DNA of 18,748 nt, from NCBI GenBank assembly GCA_009783135.1, contig WRHS01000020.1, forward strand, positions 1-18,748, given 5' to 3'. Origin of the DNA: Dehalococcoidia bacterium (GTDB lineage Bacteria; Chloroflexota; Dehalococcoidia; Dehalococcoidales; UBA1222). Below, one piece after another: positions 6,731 through 13,351 of this stretch (position 1 is the first letter of the stretch; each line of letters begins with the position of its first letter). A model generated the notes under the pieces. The model worked only from the letters and a program-made list of their open reading frames with translations, made no database searches and was not told the DNA's origin. The position numbers and the translations under genes were made by a program.

Positions 6731-7157
6731 GAGTTTACAGCATTATGCACATAGCCAGCATATTGGTCTACAAGAAGATTATTTCGAATCACAACATAAA
6801 GGGTTCAGCGTTGTTTCGCCCTACACTCGTGCTGTCGCGATAAATAAGAGGCTCGTTACTGATTCAATAGAATATCTTTGCACCCTTGCTGAAGAAATTG
6901 GACATGTCAGGACAGACACCGTATTACCGGTAAACGCTTACATTGACCCTGCCTTTTTGAAATGGCTCAAGCTCAAAAACGAAATGAGGGCTACTAGATA
7001 TGCCATAAGGCAATTGGTGCCCGCGTGGCGGATACGCATGGCAATTGCTAAAGGGTACTATTCTACCCGCAATATTGCTATTTTCTGCGGTATAACCGAA
7101 GAATTATTGGGGAAAGCACTTGCCTACTACGAACAAAGGCAAGTTTATTTTTATTAG
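6717..7157 (+). CDS. ImmA/IrrE-family anti-repressor metallopeptidase, variant HExGH motif
   Basis: The 146-residue protein has the small ImmA-type layout: LAEEIGHV at 57-64 corresponds to the LAHELGHx zinc motif, and KNEMRATRYAIRQLVP around residue 89 to the EANxFA region with the third ligand. The first zinc histidine is replaced by Glu59. This AEExGH form is common in proteins of Gram-positive prophages that are annotated as ImmA. The C-terminal helices (STRNIAIFCGITEELLGKALAYYE) form the usual HTH-like tail. It starts inside the end of the repressor gene. The expected role is proteolysis of the repressor during induction. Whether the variant site still binds metal is uncertain. Confidence 0.78.
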   Translation: MTGLESLQHYAHSQHIGLQEDYFESQHKGFSVVSPYTRAVAINKRLVTDSIEYLCTLAEEIGHVRTDTVLPVNAYIDPAFLKWLKLKNEMRATRYAIRQLVPAWRIRMAIAKGYYSTRNIAIFCGITEELLGKALAYYEQRQVYFY

Positions 7158-7171
7158 GGTAAGAATTGTAC

Positions 7172-8185
7172 ATGGAAAAGAAGAAATCTGAAAATTCAGA
7201 AATTATTATTTATCAGACCGATGATGGTCGCACTAAAATTGATGTGCGCATGGGCGATGATACAGTGTGGCTAACCCAAGCGCAGATATCTGAATTATTT
7301 CAACGCGATAGGACAGTTATTACAAAACATATTAGGAATGTTTTTGATGAAGGCGAACTTAATGAAAAAAGCAATGTGCAAATTTTGCACATTGCAAATT
7401 CTGACAAACCTACAACGTTTTATAACCTTGATGTCATTATCTCCGTTGGGTATCGCGTAAAATCCCTGCGAGGGACACAGTTCAGACAATGGGCTACAAA
7501 ACGCTTAAATGAGTACATCCGCAAAGGCTTTGCGCTAGATGACGAACGTCTTAAAGGTAATGGCGGGCGTTATTTCCGCGAGTTATTACAACGCATACGT
7601 GATATTCGCAGTAGTGAACGGAACCTTTATCAACAGGTGACAGACATATACGCTACAGCGATTGATTATGACGTAAAATCAAACACAGCAAAAGAGTTTT
7701 TTGCTTCTGTTCAAAATAAGTTACACTTCGCAGTGCATGGTCATACAGCCGCTGAGATTATTCATGAACGAGTAGATAGCAAAAAACCACAACTTGGGAT
7801 GACAAATTTTAAGAGCAACTATATAACAAAAGATGATGTTGGAATAGCAAAAAATTACCTGAATGAAAAGGAATTAACAGTACTGAACCTGCTCGTATCT
7901 CAATTCCTTGATTATGCCGAACTACAAGCGATAGAAGAACGCGCCATGACAATGGGCGATTGGATATGTGCATTAGAAAAGAATTTGAAGGCAAATAGAC
8001 GTGAAATATTGGCTGACAAAGGGAAAATCTCACACAAACAGGCGATTGAAAAAGCTGAAAAAGAGTTCAAAATATTCCGCGATAATGAAATGAAACGACT
8101 GGAAAGTGATTTCGATAAAGCTACAAAGAAGCTCAAGGATAAAAAGAGAACTATTGAAGACGATGGAATATTACCGTATGAGTAA
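7172..8185 (+). CDS. RhuM family protein (Virulence_RhuM)
   Basis: RhuM proteins were named after a gene in Salmonella pathogenicity island 3 and occur widely on mobile elements; their biochemical function is not established. The family core is clear. It opens with EIIIYQTDDGRTKIDVRMGDDTVWLTQAQISELFQRDRTVITKHIRNVF, a winged-helix-like segment at about residues 9-60. The highly conserved YNLDVIISVGYRVKSLRGTQFRQWA follows, then RLNEYIRKGFALDDERLK. The C-terminal half is helical with a charged coiled-coil-like end (KLKDKKRTIEDD). The length of about 337 residues is normal, so the gene looks intact. An in-frame TTG at 7166 has AGGG six bases upstream and is a serious alternative start. The gene lies 14 bases after immA, so it is probably co-transcribed with the switch as cargo. 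A perfect palindrome lies inside it at 7371-7395. Confidence 0.85.
   Translation: MEKKKSENSEIIIYQTDDGRTKIDVRMGDDTVWLTQAQISELFQRDRTVITKHIRNVFDEGELNEKSNVQILHIANSDKPTTFYNLDVIISVGYRVKSLRGTQFRQWATKRLNEYIRKGFALDDERLKGNGGRYFRELLQRIRDIRSSERNLYQQVTDIYATAIDYDVKSNTAKEFFASVQNKLHFAVHGHTAAEIIHERVDSKKPQLGMTNFKSNYITKDDVGIAKNYLNEKELTVLNLLVSQFLDYAELQAIEERAMTMGDWICALEKNLKANRREILADKGKISHKQAIEKAEKEFKIFRDNEMKRLESDFDKATKKLKDKKRTIEDDGILPYE
7371..7395. promoter_or_regulatory. 25-bp perfect palindrome inside the RhuM gene
   Basis: Arms GCAATGTGCAAA (7371-7382) and TTTGCACATTGC (7384-7395) flank a single central T. It encodes NVQILHIAN in the RhuM frame. It could be a protein-binding operator or an mRNA hairpin. No T-run follows, so it is not an intrinsic terminator. 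Confidence 0.5.
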
Positions 8186-8260
8186 TCCATGCCATGCCCC
8201 ATATGAAAGCGTATAGTAGCGGCTAGATTTACAGCATCAAATTTTAAAAAGGAGAACCAC

Positions 8261-8572
8261 ATGAGCAAGTTGGAGTCATATTTTGACGGAGGTTTACTTC
8301 AGTTAATCGGGTGGAGGATTTTAGGCATCATAGTCACGGTATGCACATTCGGTATTTGTTACCCTTGGGCGTTTTGCATGGTATATAACTGGGAAACTAA
8401 GCATACAGTCATTAACGGTAGGCGTTTGCATTTCGATGGCACCGCGGTTCAGTTGTTCGGTAATTGGATTAAATGGTTGCTATTTTGCATCATCACCCTA
8501 GGAATTTACTCGTTCTGGTTGAACATAGCACTTAAGAAATGGAAAACCAAACATACTTATTTTGTTGAGTAA
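8261..8572 (+). CDS. Small YjgN/DUF898-like membrane protein
   Basis: The product is 103 residues with two or more hydrophobic segments (about 16-42 and 66-90). The sequence is an internal duplication of period 50: FDG at 8 and 58, QL at 14 and 64, a TFGI/TLGI turn near 30 and 80, and KHT at the end of both halves. The pattern (FDG, then a TLGIY-type turn, then W and KHT) resembles DUF898/YjgN membrane proteins, which are usually several times longer. Function is unknown. The start is well supported by AAGGAG at 8249-8254, six bases before the ATG. It lies 75 bases after the RhuM gene on the same strand. Confidence 0.6.
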   Translation: MSKLESYFDGGLLQLIGWRILGIIVTVCTFGICYPWAFCMVYNWETKHTVINGRRLHFDGTAVQLFGNWIKWLLFCIITLGIYSFWLNIALKKWKTKHTYFVE

Positions 8573-8625
8573 GTGGTTTCAAAAATCTAGCTGCTACTAC
8601 ATCAAAAAATAGAGAGAATACCAAA

Positions 8626-9114
8626 ATGAAAAGTGGATTTCTAAAGTCAGCCATTCCAACAGTTTCTGCACTATTGCTCGCTCTAACGCTATTTGGTTGC
8701 GGAGGGAGCGGAGATAACAAAGAGTATACACTCGGCGACACAGTGACATTTAGTAATCTTGAGCTTGTTTTAGATAATGAAATATCAACGACCACTGTGG
8801 ATTATGCGCTGTCGCACTATTATGGAAGCACTGTAATCGTGGTGCCAGTTCAAGTAACTAATAAAAGTTCATCCCCTAATCGCTTAGGCGAGAATACAGT
8901 AACTGTTTTTGGACCTGATGGTGCGGAATTGCCCAAAATCGCTGGAGAGTTCTGGTACGGGATGCTCAATATTGAAGGTGCTGGCACTGTGGAAACAGGC
9001 ATAAGTTATGATTCGAATTTTCACTTCCTGTATGAAGGCAATGGCGACTATTACATCAAACTTCATAAGGCTTTCAATAGCGATATAAAGATAAAGATAT
9101 CTGTAAATATCTAA
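8626..9114 (+). CDS. Lipoprotein with DUF4352-like domain
   Basis: The 162-residue precursor has a short basic N-terminus (MKSGFLK), a hydrophobic core and a lipobox LFGC with Cys25 as the lipidated residue, so it should sit on the outer face of the cytoplasmic membrane. A Gly/Ser linker (GGSGDN) leads to a beta-sandwich-like domain: YTLGDTVTFSNLELVLD, then VVPVQVTNKSSSP and GPDGAELPK. This layout is typical of DUF4352-type immunoglobulin-like lipoproteins in Gram-positive and Chloroflexota-like bacteria. The ribosome binding site is weak (AGAGAG about ten bases upstream). It lies last in the cargo before the integrase stub. Lipoproteins on ICEs can act in surface exclusion (YddJ in ICEBs1), but that role here is speculation. 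Confidence 0.75.
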   Translation: MKSGFLKSAIPTVSALLLALTLFGCGGSGDNKEYTLGDTVTFSNLELVLDNEISTTTVDYALSHYYGSTVIVVPVQVTNKSSSPNRLGENTVTVFGPDGAELPKIAGEFWYGMLNIEGAGTVETGISYDSNFHFLYEGNGDYYIKLHKAFNSDIKIKISVNI

Positions 9115-9124
9115 AGAGGAATCA

Positions 9125-9315
9125 GTGCGCGGTCATATCAAAAAACGTAGTAAAGACAGCTACACCATCATCGTCCCTCTAGGACGTGATCCAGCGACAG
9201 GGAAATATAGGCAGCATTGGGAAACATCCAAGGGCACCAAAGCCACCGCCGAAAAGCGTCTTGCCGAACTGCAGCTGGAGCTCTTCAAGGTATTTATGTC
9301 TATGCCGATAAGATG
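9125..9315 (+). pseudogene. Tyrosine integrase remnant, N-terminal arm-binding domain only
   Basis: GTG 9125, behind GAGGA at 9116-9120, opens the typical AP2-like arm-type DNA-binding domain of ICE/phage integrases: GHIKKRSKDSYTIIVPLGRD, then TGKYRQHW, TSKGTKATAEKRLAELQLEL. At about 9285-9295 the frame shifts by one base. The expected GIYVYADK continues in another frame, while the original frame stops at 9317. The SAM-like core-binding and catalytic domains (Arg-His-Arg-Tyr) are wholly missing; an intact family member has about 370-400 residues. It lies about 125 bases from the tRNA-Lys 3' end, where a functional integrase would be expected. The element therefore probably cannot excise by itself. 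Confidence 0.8.
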
Positions 9316-9440
9316 CTAGTCGTCCTCAACTACAAAGATGGTGAGTACTGCATCAGTCTTGACGAAGCAAACAATACGATTAAAGACATAGAAAACCCTG
9401 ACAATAACATTGATTATAAGGATTCTATTTTGGAAAGCCG
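9316..9440 (+). other. Junction segment between integrase stub and tRNA-Lys 3' end
   Basis: About 125 A+T-rich bases keep an open frame from ATG 9313 (LVVLNYKDGEYCISLDEANN, continuing to the tRNA). The peptide looks protein-like but is not integrase and is not recognised. The frame runs on into the antisense of the tRNA gene, ending at 9510, as expected for a chimeric ORF across an attachment junction. It is probably the remains of another element gene joined by deletion. Confidence 0.35.
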
Positions 9441-9516
9441 TGGTGAGTCGCCTGGGGCTCGAACCCAGCACCACCTGATTAAAAGTCAGGTGCTCTACCA
9501 AATGAGCTAGCGACCC
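9441..9516 (-). tRNA. tRNA-Lys (anticodon UUU)
   Basis: A 76-base tRNA with encoded CCA. The acceptor arms GGGTCGC and GCGACTC pair over seven positions with one G-U. The D arm is GCTC/GAGC, the anticodon arm CCTGA-CTTTTAA-TCAGG with anticodon TTT, and the T arm CTGGG-TTCGAGC-CCCAG; A is the discriminator base. The 3' end faces the accessory island, the standard geometry for integration by a tyrosine recombinase into a tRNA 3' end. Confidence 0.97.
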
Positions 9517-9526
9517 ACGAAGTAGT

Positions 9527-9555
9527 AGTCTAGCAAAAGAGGAATTTATTGGCAA
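9527..9555 (-). promoter_or_regulatory. Promoter of tRNA-Lys
   Basis: On the minus strand TTGCCA (9550-9555) and TAGACT (9527-9532) are separated by 17 bases. The -10 box ends ten bases before the first tRNA base, a good distance for a short 5' leader. Confidence 0.55.
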
Positions 9556-9601
9556 GCATAACGGCAGGCGACCTTGTTACAAGCATAGCTGGCAGCATTT
9601 G

Positions 9602-10183
9602 CTAATTCCAGCGGTAGGCATTTAAGTTGCGTCGCTTATAAAACCATCCCGCCGCCGCCCCAAATAACAACCCGCCCAAATGCGCCTGCCAGGCAATTCC
9701 CATATGCAGTACAATCGTCAGAATGGTTATAATGGTAAAGTTGAGCAATATTCCGACCCACAGCGGCATCGGAACCGGAATGGGAAAGAAAATAACTTTC
9801 ACATGCGGACGCAGCAAGGCAAGCGCCCCACCCAGTGCAAAAATGGCACCAGACGCCCCGACGACATAGGAATGCTGGTTTCCAAGCAAAATGAATGCCA
9901 AGCTGCCGCATATGCCTCCCACCATATATACCAGCCAGAAACGCCGCGCACCAAGTATCTGCAGAACGGCACTGCCAAAGAAATACAAGGCCCACATGTT
10001 GAACAAAATGTGTGTGAAATTAAAATGCGTAAACATGCTGGTGACGAGCGTCCACGGCTGGTTCCAAACATGTGCCGGTGACAATGCAAACACATCAATA
10101 ATATCGGCAACAGGTCCACTACCGACATAGCTGCCAAAGAAAATCATCACATTAATCAAAATAATGGCATAAATGCTTTCCAA
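9602..10183 (-). CDS. Rhomboid family intramembrane serine protease
   Basis: This 193-residue polytopic protein has the minimal six-helix rhomboid core. The HFNFTHILFNMWALYFFG motif (53-70) supplies the conserved His and Asn of helix 2. GASG (109-112) carries the catalytic Ser111, and AHLGGLLFG has the partner His168. Catalysis would occur within the cytoplasmic membrane on single-pass substrates, which are unknown. The start is TTG 10183, decided by AAGGAGA seven bases upstream. The C-terminus ends in a short basic tail. It lies 57 bases after the response regulator on the same strand, so it may belong to that operon. All catalytic residues are present. Confidence 0.93.
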   Translation of the reverse strand: MESIYAIILINVMIFFGSYVGSGPVADIIDVFALSPAHVWNQPWTLVTSMFTHFNFTHILFNMWALYFFGSAVLQILGARRFWLVYMVGGICGSLAFILLGNQHSYVVGASGAIFALGGALALLRPHVKVIFFPIPVPMPLWVGILLNFTIITILTIVLHMGIAWQAHLGGLLFGAAAGWFYKRRNLNAYRWN

Positions 10184-10190
10184 TACTGTT

Positions 10191-10197
10191 TCTCCTT
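10191..10197 (-). promoter_or_regulatory. Ribosome binding site deciding the TTG start of the rhomboid gene
   Basis: On the minus strand AAGGAGA ends seven bases before TTG 10183. No in-frame ATG with a comparable site is visible nearby, so the unusual start codon is well supported. Confidence 0.8.
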
Positions 10198-10240
10198 AAG
10201 AACCGGTGCAATCAGCACACATAATATCAAGGCGCTTATT

Positions 10241-10891
10241 TTATGGCAAATGCTCCTGCCGCCTCTCACGCAACAAGCGGCGCAGCATGAAATAAATGGC
10301 CTCCTGACGGTTTGCCACACCGATTTTGGAATAGATGCTGTTGATGTGATTTTTGACAGTTTTTTCCTCGATTTTCAGCACAGTGGCAATCTCACGGTTG
10401 TCACGCCCAGCAGCAATAAGACGCAAAATTTCGTCCTCACGCGAGGTAAGCGCATCAGAGGGAAGGGCGCATGAGTCAGCATCAAACGCACCTGGAAGCG
10501 GTGGTACATTTATTCTTTCACCCGATGCAACCGCCCGTATTCCATCCACCAGTTCCTCCGGTGTGAAATGCCCGTATACCATGTATCCGCGCGCACCAGC
10601 CAGCAGAGCACTCATATGCACCGTAGGATTGTCAATAACTGTAGCCACCAGCACGCGGACCTTGGAGTCATGGCGCATCAACTCAGCCGTGGTTTCCACG
10701 CCGTCTATGTCGGGCATGCGAATATCCATCAGCACAACATCGGAAGGACAGTCCGCAAGGCGCTTGAGCGCCTCTGTCCCGGACGATGCCTCACCACATA
10801 CCTCCATGCCATCCTCGCTCTCAAGCACAGTGCGCAGACCACGGCGTGCCACAAAATTATCATCCACCAAGAAAACTCGTATGTTACTCAC
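10241..10891 (-). CDS. NarL/FixJ-family response regulator
   Basis: The product is a 216-residue transcription factor. The receiver domain (1-120) has the acidic pair Asp10/Asp11 in FLVDDN, phospho-acceptor Asp56 in VLMDIRMP and the Thr of LVAT (Thr84). The conserved Lys of the receiver (normally GYLLK) is replaced by Tyr106 in GYMVYGHFTPEEL, a variant also seen in some actinobacterial-type regulators. A LuxR-type helix-turn-helix follows (about 148-205: LTSREDEILRLIAAGRDNREIA, then KTVKNHINSIYSKIGV). The GTG start overlaps the kinase stop as GTGA and has GAGGA about nine bases upstream. It is the output partner of the kinase at 10888-12204. Its targets are unknown; the adjacent rhomboid gene is a candidate. 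Confidence 0.92.
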   Translation of the reverse strand: MSNIRVFLVDDNFVARRGLRTVLESEDGMEVCGEASSGTEALKRLADCPSDVVLMDIRMPDIDGVETTAELMRHDSKVRVLVATVIDNPTVHMSALLAGARGYMVYGHFTPEELVDGIRAVASGERINVPPLPGAFDADSCALPSDALTSREDEILRLIAAGRDNREIATVLKIEEKTVKNHINSIYSKIGVANRQEAIYFMLRRLLRERRQEHLP

Positions 10892-12204
10892 GATGTTTTA
10901 TCCTCTGTCTGCGAAGCCTGCTCAAAGGGTATGCTTGCACCGACACACGTGCCCGAGGAATTACTTACGAGGCTGAAAACCCCGCCGGCATTTTCCGTGC
11001 GCTCTTTCATGGACACCAAACCAAGCTTGCCGGCCTTGACAAAGGTATACAGGTCATCACCATTATAGCTAAAACCGTGTCCGTTATCCTCAACTTTCAG
11101 CAACAAATGCCCAGAGGTGTAAGATAACTCCAAATGCACATGCGTTGCGCCGGCATGCCGTTGTATGTTGGATAATGCCTCACCAACAAGGCGCTTCAGG
11201 TCATGCGAAAGCTTATGCGGCAACTGCGGCAAGTTGGGCTCATGAGCCATTTCAACCGACACGCCTGTTGCGGCACCCCAGCGCTCAACGATCAACCTCA
11301 ATGCAGCATCGATACTGGGGGCACTATAAACCTCCTCATCGCGCATATCCAGCACCACACCGCGTATCTCCAAACTCATGCTATTGCACACTTCCTCAAT
11401 ATAGTGCGCTTTTTGCTCAATCGGCTGCTGCAGACCGCGCCCTGCCGTCTTGCTCAATGTATGAGCCTCCAGTGCCAATCCCTGCAAACTTTTAAGTACA
11501 GTGTCATGCAACTCGTTGGAAATACGCCGGCGCTCAAGAAGACGCGTGCGCTCCATAGCCAAGGTTTCAGCATATGCGCGCTGTTTGCGACCCTCTCGGA
11601 TAGCCATACCAACCATGATTGATATGAGCGTAATCAGTCCGACCCAAAAAACAAAGGCTTGATAGTCGAAAGCCATATCAAGCCAGTGCACGCGCACGAA
11701 CCAAGAGGAGGCCAAACCTGTGATGAAAAAGGCGCCGCTAGTAAGGCTTCCCACGAGACTGAAGCGCACCGCGCCCTCAATGATAATCAGCGTGAAGATG
11801 GCATAGATGACAGCCGCAGGCTCACGTATGAAAAGTATCATCAGCACCCATGACGACAAGGCATCAAGAATGAGCGTCCCCAAGCTAAGCATCGTCTGGC
11901 GCGATACAGTGCCCAAGCGCCGCGACAGATACCATGTGGCCACGTTAGCGCAACAAAGACCCAGAATTAGAGCTACAACCGGAATGAGCGGTATCGGACG
12001 GTACAGGCAAGCAATAAGCCCCACCGCCACGGCATAAAGCCAGCGGTGGTAAATGAAAATGCGTTCTATGCGCCGGATTTCACGTATTCTGAGTTGATTG
12101 CGCGTTTCGTCCTGTGAGTTCAAATAATCGCCCCCGACATATTTTACATCTTTGAGACAGGGATACATAATGCCGTCAGATGCACGGTGTGCCTGTTGCG
12201 GCAT
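10888..12204 (-). CDS. Sensor histidine kinase, DesK/NarX (HisKA_3) type
   Basis: The product has up to 438 residues. About six hydrophobic helices (roughly residues 55-205) form a membrane sensor with little extracytoplasmic sequence, as in DesK-like thermo- or membrane-state sensors. The dimerisation/phospho-acceptor segment RRRISNELHDTVLKSLQGLALE carries His233. The ATPase domain has an N-box (GEALSNIQRHAGATHV), VEDNGHGFS and GKLGLVSMKERTENAGG, so it looks active. The C-terminus is coupled to the response regulator by a GTGA overlap. ATG 12204 is the furthest start and ATG 12168 is equally possible, as neither has a good ribosome binding site. The gene starts 44 bases after the rmuC stop, so it may be expressed with rmuC or from its own promoter. 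The signal sensed is not evident. Confidence 0.9.
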   Translation of the reverse strand: MPQQAHRASDGIMYPCLKDVKYVGGDYLNSQDETRNQLRIREIRRIERIFIYHRWLYAVAVGLIACLYRPIPLIPVVALILGLCCANVATWYLSRRLGTVSRQTMLSLGTLILDALSSWVLMILFIREPAAVIYAIFTLIIIEGAVRFSLVGSLTSGAFFITGLASSWFVRVHWLDMAFDYQAFVFWVGLITLISIMVGMAIREGRKQRAYAETLAMERTRLLERRRISNELHDTVLKSLQGLALEAHTLSKTAGRGLQQPIEQKAHYIEEVCNSMSLEIRGVVLDMRDEEVYSAPSIDAALRLIVERWGAATGVSVEMAHEPNLPQLPHKLSHDLKRLVGEALSNIQRHAGATHVHLELSYTSGHLLLKVEDNGHGFSYNGDDLYTFVKAGKLGLVSMKERTENAGGVFSLVSNSSGTCVGASIPFEQASQTEDKTS

Positions 12205-12248
12205 ATTGCATGGGTAGCGCTACAGGAAATGACCTGTATCACGCCATG

Positions 12249-13259
12249 CTAATCCGCAATATCCGACTCGTCTATTTCAAGTATCGCGGCTGCATGCTCC
12301 GGGTCCTGAAAAGACTCCACTTTTTTCAGCTTGCGCATGATTTGGTTTGTGCGTGTCCCAACCAGGCGGCTGATGTCATCGCTTGCCTGAACGATTTTCT
12401 TCTGCGCCTCCTCAAGCTTGCCCTTGTAGGTTTCAAACTCCGTTTTCACAGCACTTAGTATTTGCCAAACCTCACCGGATTTTTTCTCAATGGCAAGAGT
12501 CTTAAAGCCCATTTGCAAGGCATTCAAAAGCGCCAGAAGGTTTGTTGGACCGGCAAGTGTAACGTGATATTTCGTCTGTACGTTTTCCACCAAGCCCGGG
12601 ATACGCAGTACCTCGGCATACAGCCCTTCTGTGGGCAAAAAGAGCAATCCAAAGTCAGTCGTCTTGGGCGGCTCGATGTACTTTTCCTGTATATCCTTAG
12701 CCGACTTCTTGATGAAGACCTCTATGCCCTTCTGGGCATCCGTGATGGCATCTTTGCTGCCGGCATCATAAGCATTTTGCAGCCGCTCATAGTCCTCAAT
12801 GGGAAATTTGGAATCAATAGGCAGATATACCGCCTCATCGTTTTTGCCGGGTAAACGCAGTGCAAACTCAACGCGCTCCGCTGTGCCGCGGATGGCAAAG
12901 TTTTTCTCGTATAAATCAGATGGAAAAACCTCATCCAGCAAACGCTCAAGCTGTATTTCGCCATAGGTACCGCGGCTTTTAACATTGGTTAAGGCACTTT
13001 TCAGGTCCCCTACATTCTTTGCCAGTCCCTGCATTTCCCCAAGACCGCGTTGAACCCGCGCCAAACCCTCGTTTAATACGTCCTTTATGTTGTCCGTTTC
13101 TCTGCGCAGGGCATCCTTGATGTTATCCGTCTCATTCCGCAGTCGCCTTTCGTCAACAGCACCCTTATTGCGCCGGGACAGCATGATAAGCTGCACGATC
13201 AAAACAACAAACAGCAGAATCACTGCAATAACGGGGAAAATATCAGAAAACGAATCCAT
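12249..13259 (-). CDS. rmuC: DNA recombination protein RmuC
   Basis: RmuC limits rearrangements between inverted repeats. It is a membrane-anchored, coiled-coil protein with a predicted nuclease-like fold. The 336-residue product has an N-terminal membrane helix (8-29), a charged coiled coil (33-95) and the conserved core: SRGTYGEIQLERLLDEVF, VEFALRLPG, YLPIDSKFPIEDYERL, FLPTEGLYAEVLR, VTLAGPTNLLALLNALQMGF. ATG 13259 has GGAGG seven bases upstream. The coiled coil includes a tandem 11-residue duplication with ETDNIKD in both units. Length is at the short end for the family (often 350-480). Confidence 0.92.
   Translation of the reverse strand: MDSFSDIFPVIAVILLFVVLIVQLIMLSRRNKGAVDERRLRNETDNIKDALRRETDNIKDVLNEGLARVQRGLGEMQGLAKNVGDLKSALTNVKSRGTYGEIQLERLLDEVFPSDLYEKNFAIRGTAERVEFALRLPGKNDEAVYLPIDSKFPIEDYERLQNAYDAGSKDAITDAQKGIEVFIKKSAKDIQEKYIEPPKTTDFGLLFLPTEGLYAEVLRIPGLVENVQTKYHVTLAGPTNLLALLNALQMGFKTLAIEKKSGEVWQILSAVKTEFETYKGKLEEAQKKIVQASDDISRLVGTRTNQIMRKLKKVESFQDPEHAAAILEIDESDIAD
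13081..13146 (-). repeat. Tandem 33-bp imperfect duplication within rmuC
   Basis: Two 33-base units (13081-13113 and 13114-13146) each encode an 11-residue block containing ETDNIKD, followed by AL or VL, in the coiled coil. Eleven residues is a natural coiled-coil period, so the duplication keeps frame and probably packing. Confidence 0.7.
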
Positions 13260-13351
13260 TGTTATCCCTCCAAGAAATGTATATTATTCAGGTCTATGCG
13301 CAGGTACTCCAAACCAAATCGATACGCCGTATTTTTCATCATTGCACACTT

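Noticed and set aside
9313..9510. 65-codon frame ending inside the tRNA-Lys antisense
   Set aside because: The last third is the reverse complement of a tRNA (GARTQHH-type translation), a common false ORF. It was recorded as a junction segment instead.
12221..12238. Hairpin TACAGG/CCTGTA between rmuC and the kinase gene
   Set aside because: Only six base pairs, no T-run on either strand and no second copy. Not convincing as terminator or operator.
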